In this document: positions 1 to 7,277 of the stretch, piece after piece
How positions within the stretch are numbered: the first letter of the stretch is position 1
Layout: each line of letters starts with the position of its first letter
NCBI GenBank assembly: GCA_021813875.1
Contig: JAKAJF010000004.1
Coordinates: 1-23,104 of the forward strand
Direction: 5' to 3'
From: a bacterium
GTDB taxonomy: Bacteria > Patescibacteriota > Patescibacteriia > Patescibacteriales > JAKAJF01
DNA: 23,104 nt
Program-made: the position numbers and the translations under genes
Notes under the pieces: model-generated
The model's input: only the letters and a program-made list of their open reading frames with translations
Told to the model about the DNA's origin: nothing
Databases searched by the model: none

Positions 1-33
1 TTAGAGTTTTCCACAGGCTCTTTTGAGAGATAT

Positions 34-69
34 AAAAAAGGCCTTGTGATTTCTCACAAGACCTTTTTG
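34..69 (-). terminator. intrinsic terminator of secA
   Basis: An inverted repeat pairs bases 35-49 with 54-68 around a 4-base loop, with one C/A mismatch. Read on the minus strand it is a GC-containing stem followed by a run of T, about 35 bases after the secA stop codon. Bases 1-33 hold no recognisable feature. Confidence 0.85.
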
Positions 70-104
70 TTAAATTTTCCCTTGTTTTTAGCTTATTTTA
101 GCCC

Positions 105-2891
105 CTATTTCCCATGGCACTTCTTATACTTCTTGCCGCTGCCACAAGGGCAAAGGTCGTTACGGCCGATCTTCTCCCCCTCTTCATCTTTAGCTTTCTG
201 CTTGGGGGCGGCGAAGGTCGAAGTAGCGGCTTGGGCATTCCCGACCGCCCTGGTCATCTCCTTGGCCGGAGCGCTGAATTCGGTGGCGCGAGCCAGCAGG
301 TTGGGCCCGTCGACGACCGACTCCTGGACCGTGCCTTGAGCGGCCTCGTAGATGGAACCCAGCTTGAAGACGCTATAGACGACTTCCTTCTGGATCAGAT
401 TGTTGAGTTCGTTATAAAGGCCGTAGGCCTCTTTCTTGTACTCAATCAAGGGGTCGCGCTGGCCATAGCCCCTAAGACCGATCCCCTGCCTCAAGTTGGA
501 GATGGCATCCAGATGCTCGACCCAGAGGGTATCGATAGAACGGACCAGGATGGATCTTTCGAGCTCCCACCAGTCGAAACCGGCCGCTCTGACCTGCTCA
601 CTCATCTTCAGATAATTATCCTTGGCTAGGCCGCCCAGATATTCGATGATGGCGGTCCTTGCTTTGGCCTTGTCGAGCTTGTCGCCGTTCGAGGTGAATC
701 TTTGGAGCTCTTCTTTGAAATCGGCCTTGACCGGAAAAATGGTGGAAGTCACTTCCTTGATCTCTTCCAAGTTCCAATCAGCCACGTTCTCGCCGGCAGC
801 ATGGAAGATGACCACCTGTTCGATCTCGTTCTCGATCATTTCCAAGATGATTTCCGATAGCTGCTTCTCGCCGTCGCGAGACATGGTCAGGATCTCCTGC
901 CTCTTCCTATAGATAGCTTCCCTGTGTTTGTTCAAGACATCATCATATTCGACCAGATGTTTCCTGATATCGAAGTTGTTGCCTTCGACTTTTCTCTGGG
1001 CGGATTCGATCGAACGGGAGATGATGCGGTTCTCGATGGGCATGTCTTCCGGAAGCTTCAGGGTGGCCATCAGCTTCTTCATCCTGTCGCCGCCGAAGAT
1101 CCGCATCAGGTCATCCTCGGTCGAGACATAAAATTGCGAAGAACCCGGATCGCCCTGGCGGCCGGCGCGTCCGCGCAGCTGGTTGTCGATGCGCCTCGAT
1201 TCGTGCCTTTCGGTGCCGATGACATGGAGGCCGCCTAAATCAATGACTTTGTCGTGTTCCTTCTTCCATCCTTCATATTCGACCGAGTCTTTGGCCGGCT
1301 CTTTGCCGCCGAGCATGATGTCGACGCCGCGGCCGGCCATGTTAGTAGCGATGGTGATGGCGCCGACTTTGCCGGCATTAGCGATGAAATAGGCCTCTTT
1401 CTCATGATTCTTGGCGTTCAGGACCTGCGGTTCCAGGCCTTCTCTCTCCATCATCTCGGCCAAGACCTCGTTCTTCTCGATGGAGATGGTGCCGACCAGG
1501 ACCGGCTGGCCCTTTTCGTGGCGTCTTTTTACCTCTTCGATGACGGATCTGAACTTGCCCTGTTCGGTGCGGTAGATAAGGTCGTTCATATCCTTCCTGA
1601 TCATCGGCTTATTGGTGGGTATGGTGACTGTCTCGAGATTATAAATCTTGGAGAATTCTTCGGCTTCGGTCAAGGCTGTTCCGGTCATGCCGGCCAGTTT
1701 CTTATACATCCTGAAATAATTTTGGAAAGTGACGGTCGCCAGAGTCTGCGACTCCCTCTGGATCTTGACCTTTTCCTTGGCCTCGATAGCTTGATGGAGT
1801 CCGTCCGAATAGCGGCGGCCATGCATCAGGCGGCCGGTGAATTCGTCGACGATGATGACTTCGCCGTCCTTAACGACGTAGTCGCGGTCCAGCTTGAAAA
1901 GGACGCGCGCTTTCAGGGCCTGTTCGATATGATGGACTTCCCGGATGCCGCCGGCGGTATAGATGTTGTCGACACCCAACCATTTTTCCATCTTGGAGAT
2001 TCCCGATTCGGTCAAGGTGGCCGCCCGCATCTTTTCATCGACGTTGAAATCCTCGTTCTCATCCAAGCGTTCCACCAGCTCGGCGAACTTATAATATCTA
2101 TCGGTCGATTCTTCGGCCGGCGCGGAGATGATCAGCGGGGTCCTCGCCTCGTCGATCAGGATGGAATCAACCTCATCGACGATACAATAATAAAGCTCCC
2201 TCTGGACTTGTCTCTCGGCATCAGGGGCCATATTATCGCGCAAATAATCGAAACCGAACTCATTGTTGGTGCCATAAAGGATGTCGCACCTGTAAGCTTC
2301 CCACCTTTCGACCGGCCTGAAATGCTTCATCCTTTCATCGCTGTTCTGTCCGTCCGAGTAGGCTGGATCGTAGATGAAGGCGGCCTCATGGATGATGACC
2401 CCGGTCGAGAGCCCCAAGAGATGATAGACGGGAGCCATCCAGCCGGCGCCGACGCGGGACAGGTAATCATTGACCGTGATGAGCTGGGCGCCCCGGCCGA
2501 CCAAGGCGTTAAGGTACAGGGGCAAAGTGGCCACCAAGGTCTTGCCTTCGCCGGTCTTCATCTCCGCGATCTGGCCACGATGGAGAATGATGCCTCCGAT
2601 AAGTTGGACGTCGTAATGCCTCTGGCCCAAGATCCTCTTTGAGGCTTCACGGACGGCCGCGAAGGCTTCAGGCAGGATCTCGTCCAATCTCTCCTGGATC
2701 TTTTCATAATCTTCATTGCGCTGGGTCTCTTTGGAAATAAATTCCTTGAATCCGACCGTTTTTCGGCCGAGTTCTTCATCGGTCAATTTAGAGAAGCTCT
2801 CCTCCAAGCTATTTATTTTTTCTACGATCGGCCTCAAAGAGCCGATAACTTTTTCATTCGGATCGCCGAATACTTTATTAAATAGGGACAT
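105..2891 (-). CDS. secA: SecA, protein translocase motor ATPase
   Basis: SecA is the cytoplasmic ATPase that drives unfolded secretory proteins through the SecYEG channel. At 928 residues it has the full family length. Walker A is MKTGEGKT at residues 111-118. The DEAD-type box reads VDEVDSILIDEARTP, and the second helicase domain shows ATNMAGRGVDI and RGRAGRQGDPGSSQF. The C-terminus is the zinc-binding SEC-C tail (C914, C916, C925, H926; ends CPCGSGKKYKKCHGK), which in other bacteria contacts SecB or ribosomes. Between about residues 166 and 197 it carries roughly 20 residues more than the E. coli protein as I remember it, a feature I associate with CPR SecA. It appears to be a single-gene transcript, with its own terminator downstream and the hpf terminator upstream. 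The start ATG has no visible Shine-Dalgarno. Confidence 0.98.
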   Translation of the reverse strand: MSLFNKVFGDPNEKVIGSLRPIVEKINSLEESFSKLTDEELGRKTVGFKEFISKETQRNEDYEKIQERLDEILPEAFAAVREASKRILGQRHYDVQLIGGIILHRGQIAEMKTGEGKTLVATLPLYLNALVGRGAQLITVNDYLSRVGAGWMAPVYHLLGLSTGVIIHEAAFIYDPAYSDGQNSDERMKHFRPVERWEAYRCDILYGTNNEFGFDYLRDNMAPDAERQVQRELYYCIVDEVDSILIDEARTPLIISAPAEESTDRYYKFAELVERLDENEDFNVDEKMRAATLTESGISKMEKWLGVDNIYTAGGIREVHHIEQALKARVLFKLDRDYVVKDGEVIIVDEFTGRLMHGRRYSDGLHQAIEAKEKVKIQRESQTLATVTFQNYFRMYKKLAGMTGTALTEAEEFSKIYNLETVTIPTNKPMIRKDMNDLIYRTEQGKFRSVIEEVKRRHEKGQPVLVGTISIEKNEVLAEMMEREGLEPQVLNAKNHEKEAYFIANAGKVGAITIATNMAGRGVDIMLGGKEPAKDSVEYEGWKKEHDKVIDLGGLHVIGTERHESRRIDNQLRGRAGRQGDPGSSQFYVSTEDDLMRIFGGDRMKKLMATLKLPEDMPIENRIISRSIESAQRKVEGNNFDIRKHLVEYDDVLNKHREAIYRKRQEILTMSRDGEKQLSEIILEMIENEIEQVVIFHAAGENVADWNLEEIKEVTSTIFPVKADFKEELQRFTSNGDKLDKAKARTAIIEYLGGLAKDNYLKMSEQVRAAGFDWWELERSILVRSIDTLWVEHLDAISNLRQGIGLRGYGQRDPLIEYKKEAYGLYNELNNLIQKEVVYSVFKLGSIYEAAQGTVQESVVDGPNLLARATEFSAPAKEMTRAVGNAQAATSTFAAPKQKAKDEEGEKIGRNDLCPCGSGKKYKKCHGK

Positions 2892-2932
2892 AATGAATGA
2901 AGAATTAACTTTTATAAGAAATATACCATCAA

Positions 2933-2961
2933 AGCATACTATTTTTAATTAAAAAAATCAA
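2933..2961 (-). promoter_or_regulatory. possible secA promoter
   Basis: On the minus strand TTGATT (2956-2961) and TATGCT (2933-2938) lie 17 bases apart, in the AT-rich gap between the hpf terminator and the secA start. Each box matches the sigma70 consensus at four of six bases, so the match is weak. A promoter is needed here because the hairpin at 2973-3004 should stop read-through from hpf. Confidence 0.35.
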
Positions 2962-2972
2962 CCCTTCAAATC

Positions 2973-3004
2973 AAAAAATCTTGCGTTTTTTTCGCAAGAT
3001 TTTT
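2973..3004 (-). terminator. intrinsic terminator of the holB-hpf unit
   Basis: A perfect 12-base inverted repeat (2974-2985 with 2993-3004) surrounds a 7-base loop. On the minus strand the stem core ATCTTGCG/CGCAAGAT is followed directly by a run of T. It begins a few bases after the hpf stop codon and separates that operon from secA. Confidence 0.88.
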
Positions 3005-3010
3005 CTTATT

Positions 3011-3316
3011 TTATTTCTTTTTCTCTTTATATTTCTTAATCGCCTGGGCCAGATGCTCCTTGACTTTATCGATCGCTTTATAGAGATCATCTTCGACCTT
3101 CTCTACCCTCAAGAGTTCGCCGGTCAACGACAAGTTGACTTCGGCCCGGAAGATATCTCCCTTATGATGATGGTTGGTTGTTTTGCCGATCTCAACGTCG
3201 CAGTTAAGGACCTGGGTATTACCCAGATATTTATCCAGCATATCCATTTTCTCCTGGACGTAATTTTTCATTCCCTCGGTCATGATAAGATTGGTGACTT
3301 TGATATTTATTCTCAT
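3011..3316 (-). CDS. hpf: ribosome hibernation factor, short HPF/RaiA type
   Basis: A 101-residue protein of the HPF/RaiA (S30AE) family, which binds the decoding region of idle 30S subunits and protects or dimerises ribosomes under slow growth. The sequence MRINIKVTN, a central beta/alpha fold, the ELLRVEKVEDDLYKAIDKV segment and a lysine-rich end (KKYKEKKK) are typical. It is the short form and lacks the C-terminal dimerisation domain of long HPF. A longer reading frame begins at a TTG at 3331, but the ATG at 3316 is chosen because GAGG lies 9 bases before it (3326-3329) and because the family begins with this beta strand. It is the last gene of the unit; rseP ends just upstream and a terminator follows. 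Confidence 0.93.
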   Translation of the reverse strand: MRINIKVTNLIMTEGMKNYVQEKMDMLDKYLGNTQVLNCDVEIGKTTNHHHKGDIFRAEVNLSLTGELLRVEKVEDDLYKAIDKVKEHLAQAIKKYKEKKK

Positions 3317-3325
3317 ATTTTTTAG

Positions 3326-3329
3326 CCTC
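3326..3329 (-). promoter_or_regulatory. Shine-Dalgarno site of hpf
   Basis: GAGG on the minus strand lies 9 bases before the ATG at 3316. It is one of the few clear ribosome binding sites in the window, and it argues against the TTG at 3331, whose codon overlaps it. Confidence 0.6.
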
Positions 3330-3338
3330 AAGGCTTTA

Positions 3339-4499
3339 TTATCCGATTATCCTTTCCCAAAGCATCCGGAATTTGTCGCCGAATCTGGCCACGTCCCTGA
3401 AAGTGACTATCAAGACCAGGATCATCAGCAGAGCGAACCCGATGTTATGGATGATGGCCTCGAGTTCGCGTTTGACCGGAGCGCCCTTGACCTTCTCAAT
3501 GACAAGGAAAAGCACCCTGCCGCCGTCCAAGGCCGGGAAAGGGATAAAATTGATGATAGCTAAATTTATAGAAAGCATGGCCGTGAACTGCAGGACGTAG
3601 ATGATGCCCATGCGCGCCACCTGTCCGGTCAGGACCGCGATGCCTACCGGTCCGGCCAGATCGGCGGAAACGCCATGCCCCACGAACAAGCCCTTCAATA
3701 ATTGATAAAAAGCGGTCAGGATGAACCAAGTCAGGATGGCGGTCTCTTTGATTCCAGCCCAAAGACTATAGAAGAAAGAATATCGGACGATGCCGGTCTC
3801 GGTGATAGCCACGCCGATGCCGCCACGGCCGGATTCTTTCATGAATTGGGGCGCTATCTTGAGATCCAACCGCTGCTGGCCACGGTCGACCTGATAATCC
3901 AGGACTTTGCCGGTGTTCTGATCGACATATTTCTGCAATTCCTGGTAGTCGGGAAAGGTCTTATCGTCGATACTGACAATGGTATCGCCGGCCGCGACTC
4001 CGGCCTTGGCTGCGGGAGAATCGGGGATGACTTCAAGGACCTGGATCTTCCTGTCGGAAACGCGGGCATGGGAGTCGACATTATCGAGCGATTGCGGCAG
4101 GCCGATCATGAAGCCGGCAGAGATGAGGATCGCGGCCAGGACAATGTTCATCAGGACGCCCGCGGACAGAATGAAGGCCCGTTTCCAGATTTTCTTATTA
4201 ATGAAGCTGTCCGGATCGTCGCTGTCCCCGTTCTCACCCTTGATCTTTACGAATCCTCCTAAAGGTATCCAATTGATCGAATAGACCGTCCCCTGCGCGT
4301 CTTCGACGGCGGCGGCGCCCATCACCTTCTTCCATTTCCCTTCCTTGCTCCTATAGACGCCGAAAATTCTCGGCGGGAAGCCGAAACCGAACTCCTCAGC
4401 CTTGACCCCAAACTTCCTGGCGACCATAAAATGGCCTAATTCATGGGCAAAAACCAGGACGCTTAGGACTATGACAAATGTGATGATAGTTAATAACAT
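3339..4499 (-). CDS. rseP: RseP-like site-2 intramembrane metalloprotease (M50)
   Basis: A membrane zinc protease of the RseP/SpoIVFB/S2P family, which cuts transmembrane segments such as anti-sigma factors or signal-peptide remnants. The zinc motif HELGH lies at residues 19-23 inside the first membrane helix. The second active-site motif NFIPFPALDGGR is at 317-328 and supplies the third metal ligand, Asp325. A single PDZ domain spans about 145-220; E. coli RseP has two. Hydrophobic segments near 1-18, 107-133, about 250-272 and 350-367 fit the family's topology. At 386 residues it is of usual length for the one-PDZ form. It lies between frr and hpf, with a 35-base AT-rich gap to frr and no clear Shine-Dalgarno. 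Its substrate cannot be told from the sequence; no anti-sigma factor gene is nearby. Confidence 0.95.
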   Translation of the reverse strand: MLLTIITFVIVLSVLVFAHELGHFMVARKFGVKAEEFGFGFPPRIFGVYRSKEGKWKKVMGAAAVEDAQGTVYSINWIPLGGFVKIKGENGDSDDPDSFINKKIWKRAFILSAGVLMNIVLAAILISAGFMIGLPQSLDNVDSHARVSDRKIQVLEVIPDSPAAKAGVAAGDTIVSIDDKTFPDYQELQKYVDQNTGKVLDYQVDRGQQRLDLKIAPQFMKESGRGGIGVAITETGIVRYSFFYSLWAGIKETAILTWFILTAFYQLLKGLFVGHGVSADLAGPVGIAVLTGQVARMGIIYVLQFTAMLSINLAIINFIPFPALDGGRVLFLVIEKVKGAPVKRELEAIIHNIGFALLMILVLIVTFRDVARFGDKFRMLWERIIG

Positions 4500-4534
4500 G
4501 GGTAAATCTTAAATTCCAAATTACAACTTATAAA

Positions 4535-5089
4535 TTAAATCGTCATGATATCTTCTTCCTTCTTATCCCTGATCCCTTCCAGCTCCTCGTTTTTATTCCT
4601 GACCTCCTCGTCCAGTTCTTTCAAGAAACGGAATTTGTCGTCTTCGGCGATCAGCTTGTCCTTTTCCGCCTTTTCGATATCTTCCTTGATCCCGTCCCTT
4701 GCCTGTCTGATGGAGATACGCGCCTCTTCCAGCTTCTCGTTCAGCTTCTTGACCAGGTTCTTCCGATTCTCTTCGGTCATGACCGGCACGGTCAGCCTGA
4801 TCTTGTCGCCCTCATTGATGATCCCTAAGCCGAGATCGGCTTCGGTGACCGCTTTTTCGATATCCTTCAAGACATTCTTGTCCCAAGGGGCGACCACGAT
4901 GCTCCTGGCATCGGCGATGGTGATGCTCGCTACCCCGTTCAACGGCGTCTTAACGCCATAGGAATCGACCTGCACCCCTTCCAAAATGCCCGGATTGGCA
5001 CGGCCGGTCCTCAAGGTGGCGATGTCTTTCTTGAAAAATTCGATCGTCTTATCAAATTCTTCCTGTTTGCTTTGTATGAATTGGTTCAT
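4535..5089 (-). CDS. frr: ribosome recycling factor
   Basis: RRF acts with EF-G to split the post-termination ribosome. The protein has 184 residues, the usual family length, beginning MNQFIQSKQEEFDKTIEFFK. It shows the hallmark segments LRTGRANPGILEGV, YGVKTPLNGVASI, the acidic IIVAPWDK-type strand (here IVVAPWDKNVLKDIEKAV) and the long C-terminal helix with RQARDG. The open frame extends to 5203, but that extension overlaps the end of the lipoprotein gene and matches nothing in the family, so the ATG at 5089 is taken as the start, 11 bases after the lipoprotein stop. In many bacteria frr is followed by uppS-cdsA-dxr-rseP; here rseP follows directly. Confidence 0.97.
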   Translation of the reverse strand: MNQFIQSKQEEFDKTIEFFKKDIATLRTGRANPGILEGVQVDSYGVKTPLNGVASITIADARSIVVAPWDKNVLKDIEKAVTEADLGLGIINEGDKIRLTVPVMTEENRKNLVKKLNEKLEEARISIRQARDGIKEDIEKAEKDKLIAEDDKFRFLKELDEEVRNKNEELEGIRDKKEEDIMTI

Positions 5090-5100
5090 ATTCTTAAATT

Positions 5101-6156
5101 TTATTTTAAAGCCTTGACGCCCATATAGATAGTCTTGGGATTTTGCGGATCGATCAGCAGCTTCCAGCCGGCCCTGGTGGTCGGCAACTGCTTGGTCGAC
5201 CAATTGGCTCCCCCATCTATGGAGCGGTAAAAGGTGGAATTAGTCACGTAATAGATCTCCTTCGCGTCTTTCGGACCTATAGCCACCGCGTTTATGATAG
5301 CGTCTTTTTCGGGAGTTATCAACTTTATCGATTTCCAGACATTACCGTTGTCGGAAGATTCCAATAAGCCGTAATGGGTGGCCAGGATGACCGTCCCCGG
5401 CTCCGAGGAGGAAACGACCAGATCGCGGAAACGCATGGCGTCGGAGAAACCTTTCAGATTGTCCCCCAGATCGGTCCAATGGACGCCGGCGTCGGTCGAA
5501 CGGAAGATTCCTTTCCTGGCCGTAGCCACGAACATGATCCTCGTGTCGTCGGGGCGGATGACGATCTTTTCGACATTATCCTCGAAGCGGTCCAAGGTCT
5601 GCCAGCTGTTGCCCTTATCCGAACTTTTGATGATTTCTCCCCGGGAAGTGCCGATGAAGACGTTGTTGCTGTTATAATGGTCGATGGCGATGGCGTTGAC
5701 GGAAACCTTAGCGTCGTTATCATAATAGACCTGGGACCAGGTCCTGGCGCAATCGACCGATTTGAAAACTTTATTGGCGGAAGCCGCGTAAATGGTGCAT
5801 TTGGCGCTCGGATCGACGGCCACGTCGTTCACAGTGACCCGACCGAGGCTGGTGGAGACCTGCCAATCTTCGCCCTTGTCATAGCTATAGAACAGGCCGT
5901 TGTCCAGGGTTCCCAGATAGATAGCCTTATTGTCGCTCGGATCCATGACCAAGGACACGGCATTCAACGCGCCGATACTTTTCGGCCTTCCGCTGGTCGT
6001 CGGCATCAGGACTTTCTGCACCCAGCTGTCACCGCGGGTATCGGACCTATAGACTCCGCCGTCGTTGCCGGAGCCGGCGCCGGAATTGAAACTGATCGAA
6101 CATCCGGACGCTATCAGGGCGACTGTGGCTATCAAGAGAATGATTTTTACTTTCAT
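5101..6156 (-). CDS. lipoprotein with seven Asp-box repeats, beta-propeller
   Basis: A 351-residue predicted secreted lipoprotein. A short basic start and hydrophobic stretch lead to a lipobox-like ASGC, with the lipidated cysteine at 19. The mature part carries seven Asp-box motifs (S-x-D-x-G-x-x-W type) beginning near residues 38, 91, 133, 178, 220, 267 and 312, for example SSDKGNSW and STDAGVHW. They are about 45 residues apart, which suggests a seven-bladed propeller of the BNR/sortilin/Ycf48-like kind. The third motif (SVDCARTW) lacks the usual glycine. Such propellers bind proteins or glycans; I see no sialidase catalytic residues and assign no enzyme activity. The start lies one base after the holB stop (TAA-T-ATG), so it is probably translationally coupled to holB. 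It is likely held on the outer face of the cytoplasmic membrane. Confidence 0.9.
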   Translation of the reverse strand: MKVKIILLIATVALIASGCSISFNSGAGSGNDGGVYRSDTRGDSWVQKVLMPTTSGRPKSIGALNAVSLVMDPSDNKAIYLGTLDNGLFYSYDKGEDWQVSTSLGRVTVNDVAVDPSAKCTIYAASANKVFKSVDCARTWSQVYYDNDAKVSVNAIAIDHYNSNNVFIGTSRGEIIKSSDKGNSWQTLDRFEDNVEKIVIRPDDTRIMFVATARKGIFRSTDAGVHWTDLGDNLKGFSDAMRFRDLVVSSSEPGTVILATHYGLLESSDNGNVWKSIKLITPEKDAIINAVAIGPKDAKEIYYVTNSTFYRSIDGGANWSTKQLPTTRAGWKLLIDPQNPKTIYMGVKALK

Positions 6157-6157
6157 A

Positions 6158-7198
6158 TTATAGATTCAAAGCAATCCGCTCCAAGACCAATCTTGGCTGC
6201 ACATTGCCTTTTATATATAAGGAGGCCTTATCCAGATCTTCCATCAGTCCGAGCAATCTCGCCGGAGTCCACCCGTCTTTGGCGCGCTCCAATTCTTTGT
6301 CCAAGATCTCGTTCTGGACCAGATCGCCGTTGCCAAGATGGATAAGGACCAGGTCGCGGGCCGCCTTACGCCAGATTTCGATCACTTCCAAGGCCGCGTC
6401 CGCGCCTTCCTGGCCGCCTTTGCCGATCGATCCGATCGGGTCGGTCTCAAGCGGTTCCGGCTCCAAAAAGGCCCTGGCCGCCCTCAAATATTTTTCTAAA
6501 TATTCCTTGTCCTCGAAAAATTTAAAGGCCAGAGCGGGACGCCCGCCGGAAAGGCGGGAAAAATTCTTAGCTTCGCTCCTCGAGGCTCCCCGTCCGGCCA
6601 GATAATCATATATGATATCGGCCTTAACCGGCCTGAACTGGAGGATCTGGGCGCGGGAAAGGATGGTCTTCGGCAGCCTGTCGGGGTCGGATACGGTCAG
6701 GATGATGATCACTCCTGGGCGCGGCTCCTCCAAAGTCTTCAATAAGGCGTTAGCCGCCTCTTCGGAGAGATTTTCGGCTTCCTTGATGATGCCGATCTTA
6801 TAAGAATTCAGAAAGGAGCTCAGAGAAAGCTTCCTGATCAATTCCCGGATCTGTTCGATGGAAATATTCTTTTTACCTTCCTGCCGGCCGATGAAATGGA
6901 GGTCACTATGAAAATCCGCGCCCTCAGAAGAGCCTTTCTCGGCTCCTCTTGAAAATTTTTTACAAGAATGGCAGCTGCCGCACGGCTCTCCCCCGCCCGT
7001 TTCGCAGAGCAGAGTCTCTGCGAAACGGAGGGCGGCCGTAACCTTGCCGACATCCTCGGGGCCGCTGAAGATGAAACTCTCGGAAAGCAGAGGAGCGGAT
7101 TTCGCGCCTGCCGCTTTTTTAGCCAAGAATAAACCGATATGAGAGTTGCCGATCAAGACTCCTCCCCTTGTCTCATTTTTCCGCTTCTCAAGATCCAT
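6158..7198 (-). CDS. holB: DNA polymerase III delta-prime subunit
   Basis: A clamp-loader AAA+ subunit, about 346 residues. It shows a P-loop-like GPEDVGKV (residues 46-53 from the chosen start), where the usual Thr after Lys is Val, and four cysteines of the clamp-loader zinc module (C65, C73, C76, C79). LLKTLEEP (152-159) and the sensor region TILSRAQ follow; the familiar SRC motif reads SRA here. The altered P-loop suggests a subunit that supports the ATPase partners rather than hydrolysing ATP strongly, as in delta-prime proteins, rather than gamma/tau. The frame is open to 7225, but that start would lie upstream of the promoter's -10 box, so the ATG at 7198 is preferred. It heads the five-gene unit. 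A DnaX-like reading is less likely because of the length and the changed P-loop. Confidence 0.9.
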   Translation of the reverse strand: MDLEKRKNETRGGVLIGNSHIGLFLAKKAAGAKSAPLLSESFIFSGPEDVGKVTAALRFAETLLCETGGGEPCGSCHSCKKFSRGAEKGSSEGADFHSDLHFIGRQEGKKNISIEQIRELIRKLSLSSFLNSYKIGIIKEAENLSEEAANALLKTLEEPRPGVIIILTVSDPDRLPKTILSRAQILQFRPVKADIIYDYLAGRGASRSEAKNFSRLSGGRPALAFKFFEDKEYLEKYLRAARAFLEPEPLETDPIGSIGKGGQEGADAALEVIEIWRKAARDLVLIHLGNGDLVQNEILDKELERAKDGWTPARLLGLMEDLDKASLYIKGNVQPRLVLERIALNL

Positions 7199-7204
7199 GG
7201 GTTC

Positions 7205-7232
7205 ATTATAACATAAACTTTGCAAATCGCAA
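7205..7232 (-). promoter_or_regulatory. holB promoter, predicted leaderless
   Basis: On the minus strand a perfect -10 box TATAAT (7205-7210) is preceded, 16 bases upstream, by TTGCGA (7227-7232), which matches TTGACA at four of six bases. Only six bases (GAACCC) separate the -10 box from the ATG at 7198, so transcription should begin at or within a base or two of the start codon. Confidence 0.7.
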
Positions 7233-7242
7233 TTGAGAAATC

Positions 7243-7271
7243 TTGCCTTATCCTAGTTAACTTAGTATTAT
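7243..7271 (+). promoter_or_regulatory. promoter of the sugar-1-phosphate transferase gene, predicted leaderless
   Basis: TTGCCT (7243-7248, four of six consensus bases) and TATTAT (7266-7271, five of six) are 17 bases apart. The -10 box again ends six bases before the ATG at 7278. Its -35 box lies 10 bases from the -35 box of the divergent holB promoter, so two polymerases are unlikely to bind at once. Confidence 0.6.
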
Positions 7272-7277
7272 AAAAAT

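Noticed and set aside
1254..2642. A 462-residue open frame on the plus strand opposite secA
   Set aside because: It lies wholly antisense to an unmistakable secA, has no recognisable domain, and its Asp/Gly-rich, low-variety composition is typical of the complementary frame of a GC-biased gene.
5090..5203. N-terminal extension of ribosome recycling factor to 5203
   Set aside because: The extra 38 residues overlap the lipoprotein coding end, match nothing in the family, and the ATG at 5089 gives the standard RRF length.
6157..6175. TATAAT-like sequence just before the lipoprotein ATG as a promoter
   Set aside because: The box touches the start codon, so transcription would begin inside the gene. 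It is explained by the stop codon and 1-base junction, and I see no -35 partner of quality.
5374..6345. A 323-residue plus-strand open frame opposite the lipoprotein gene
   Set aside because: It is antisense to the seven Asp-box repeats and into holB, shows no motif and no promoter or ribosome binding site; it is a shadow frame.
7199..7225. Upstream start for holB at 7225
   Set aside because: It would lie upstream of the -10 box TATAAT at 7205-7210, so it would not be on the predicted transcript; the ATG at 7198 fits both promoter and family.
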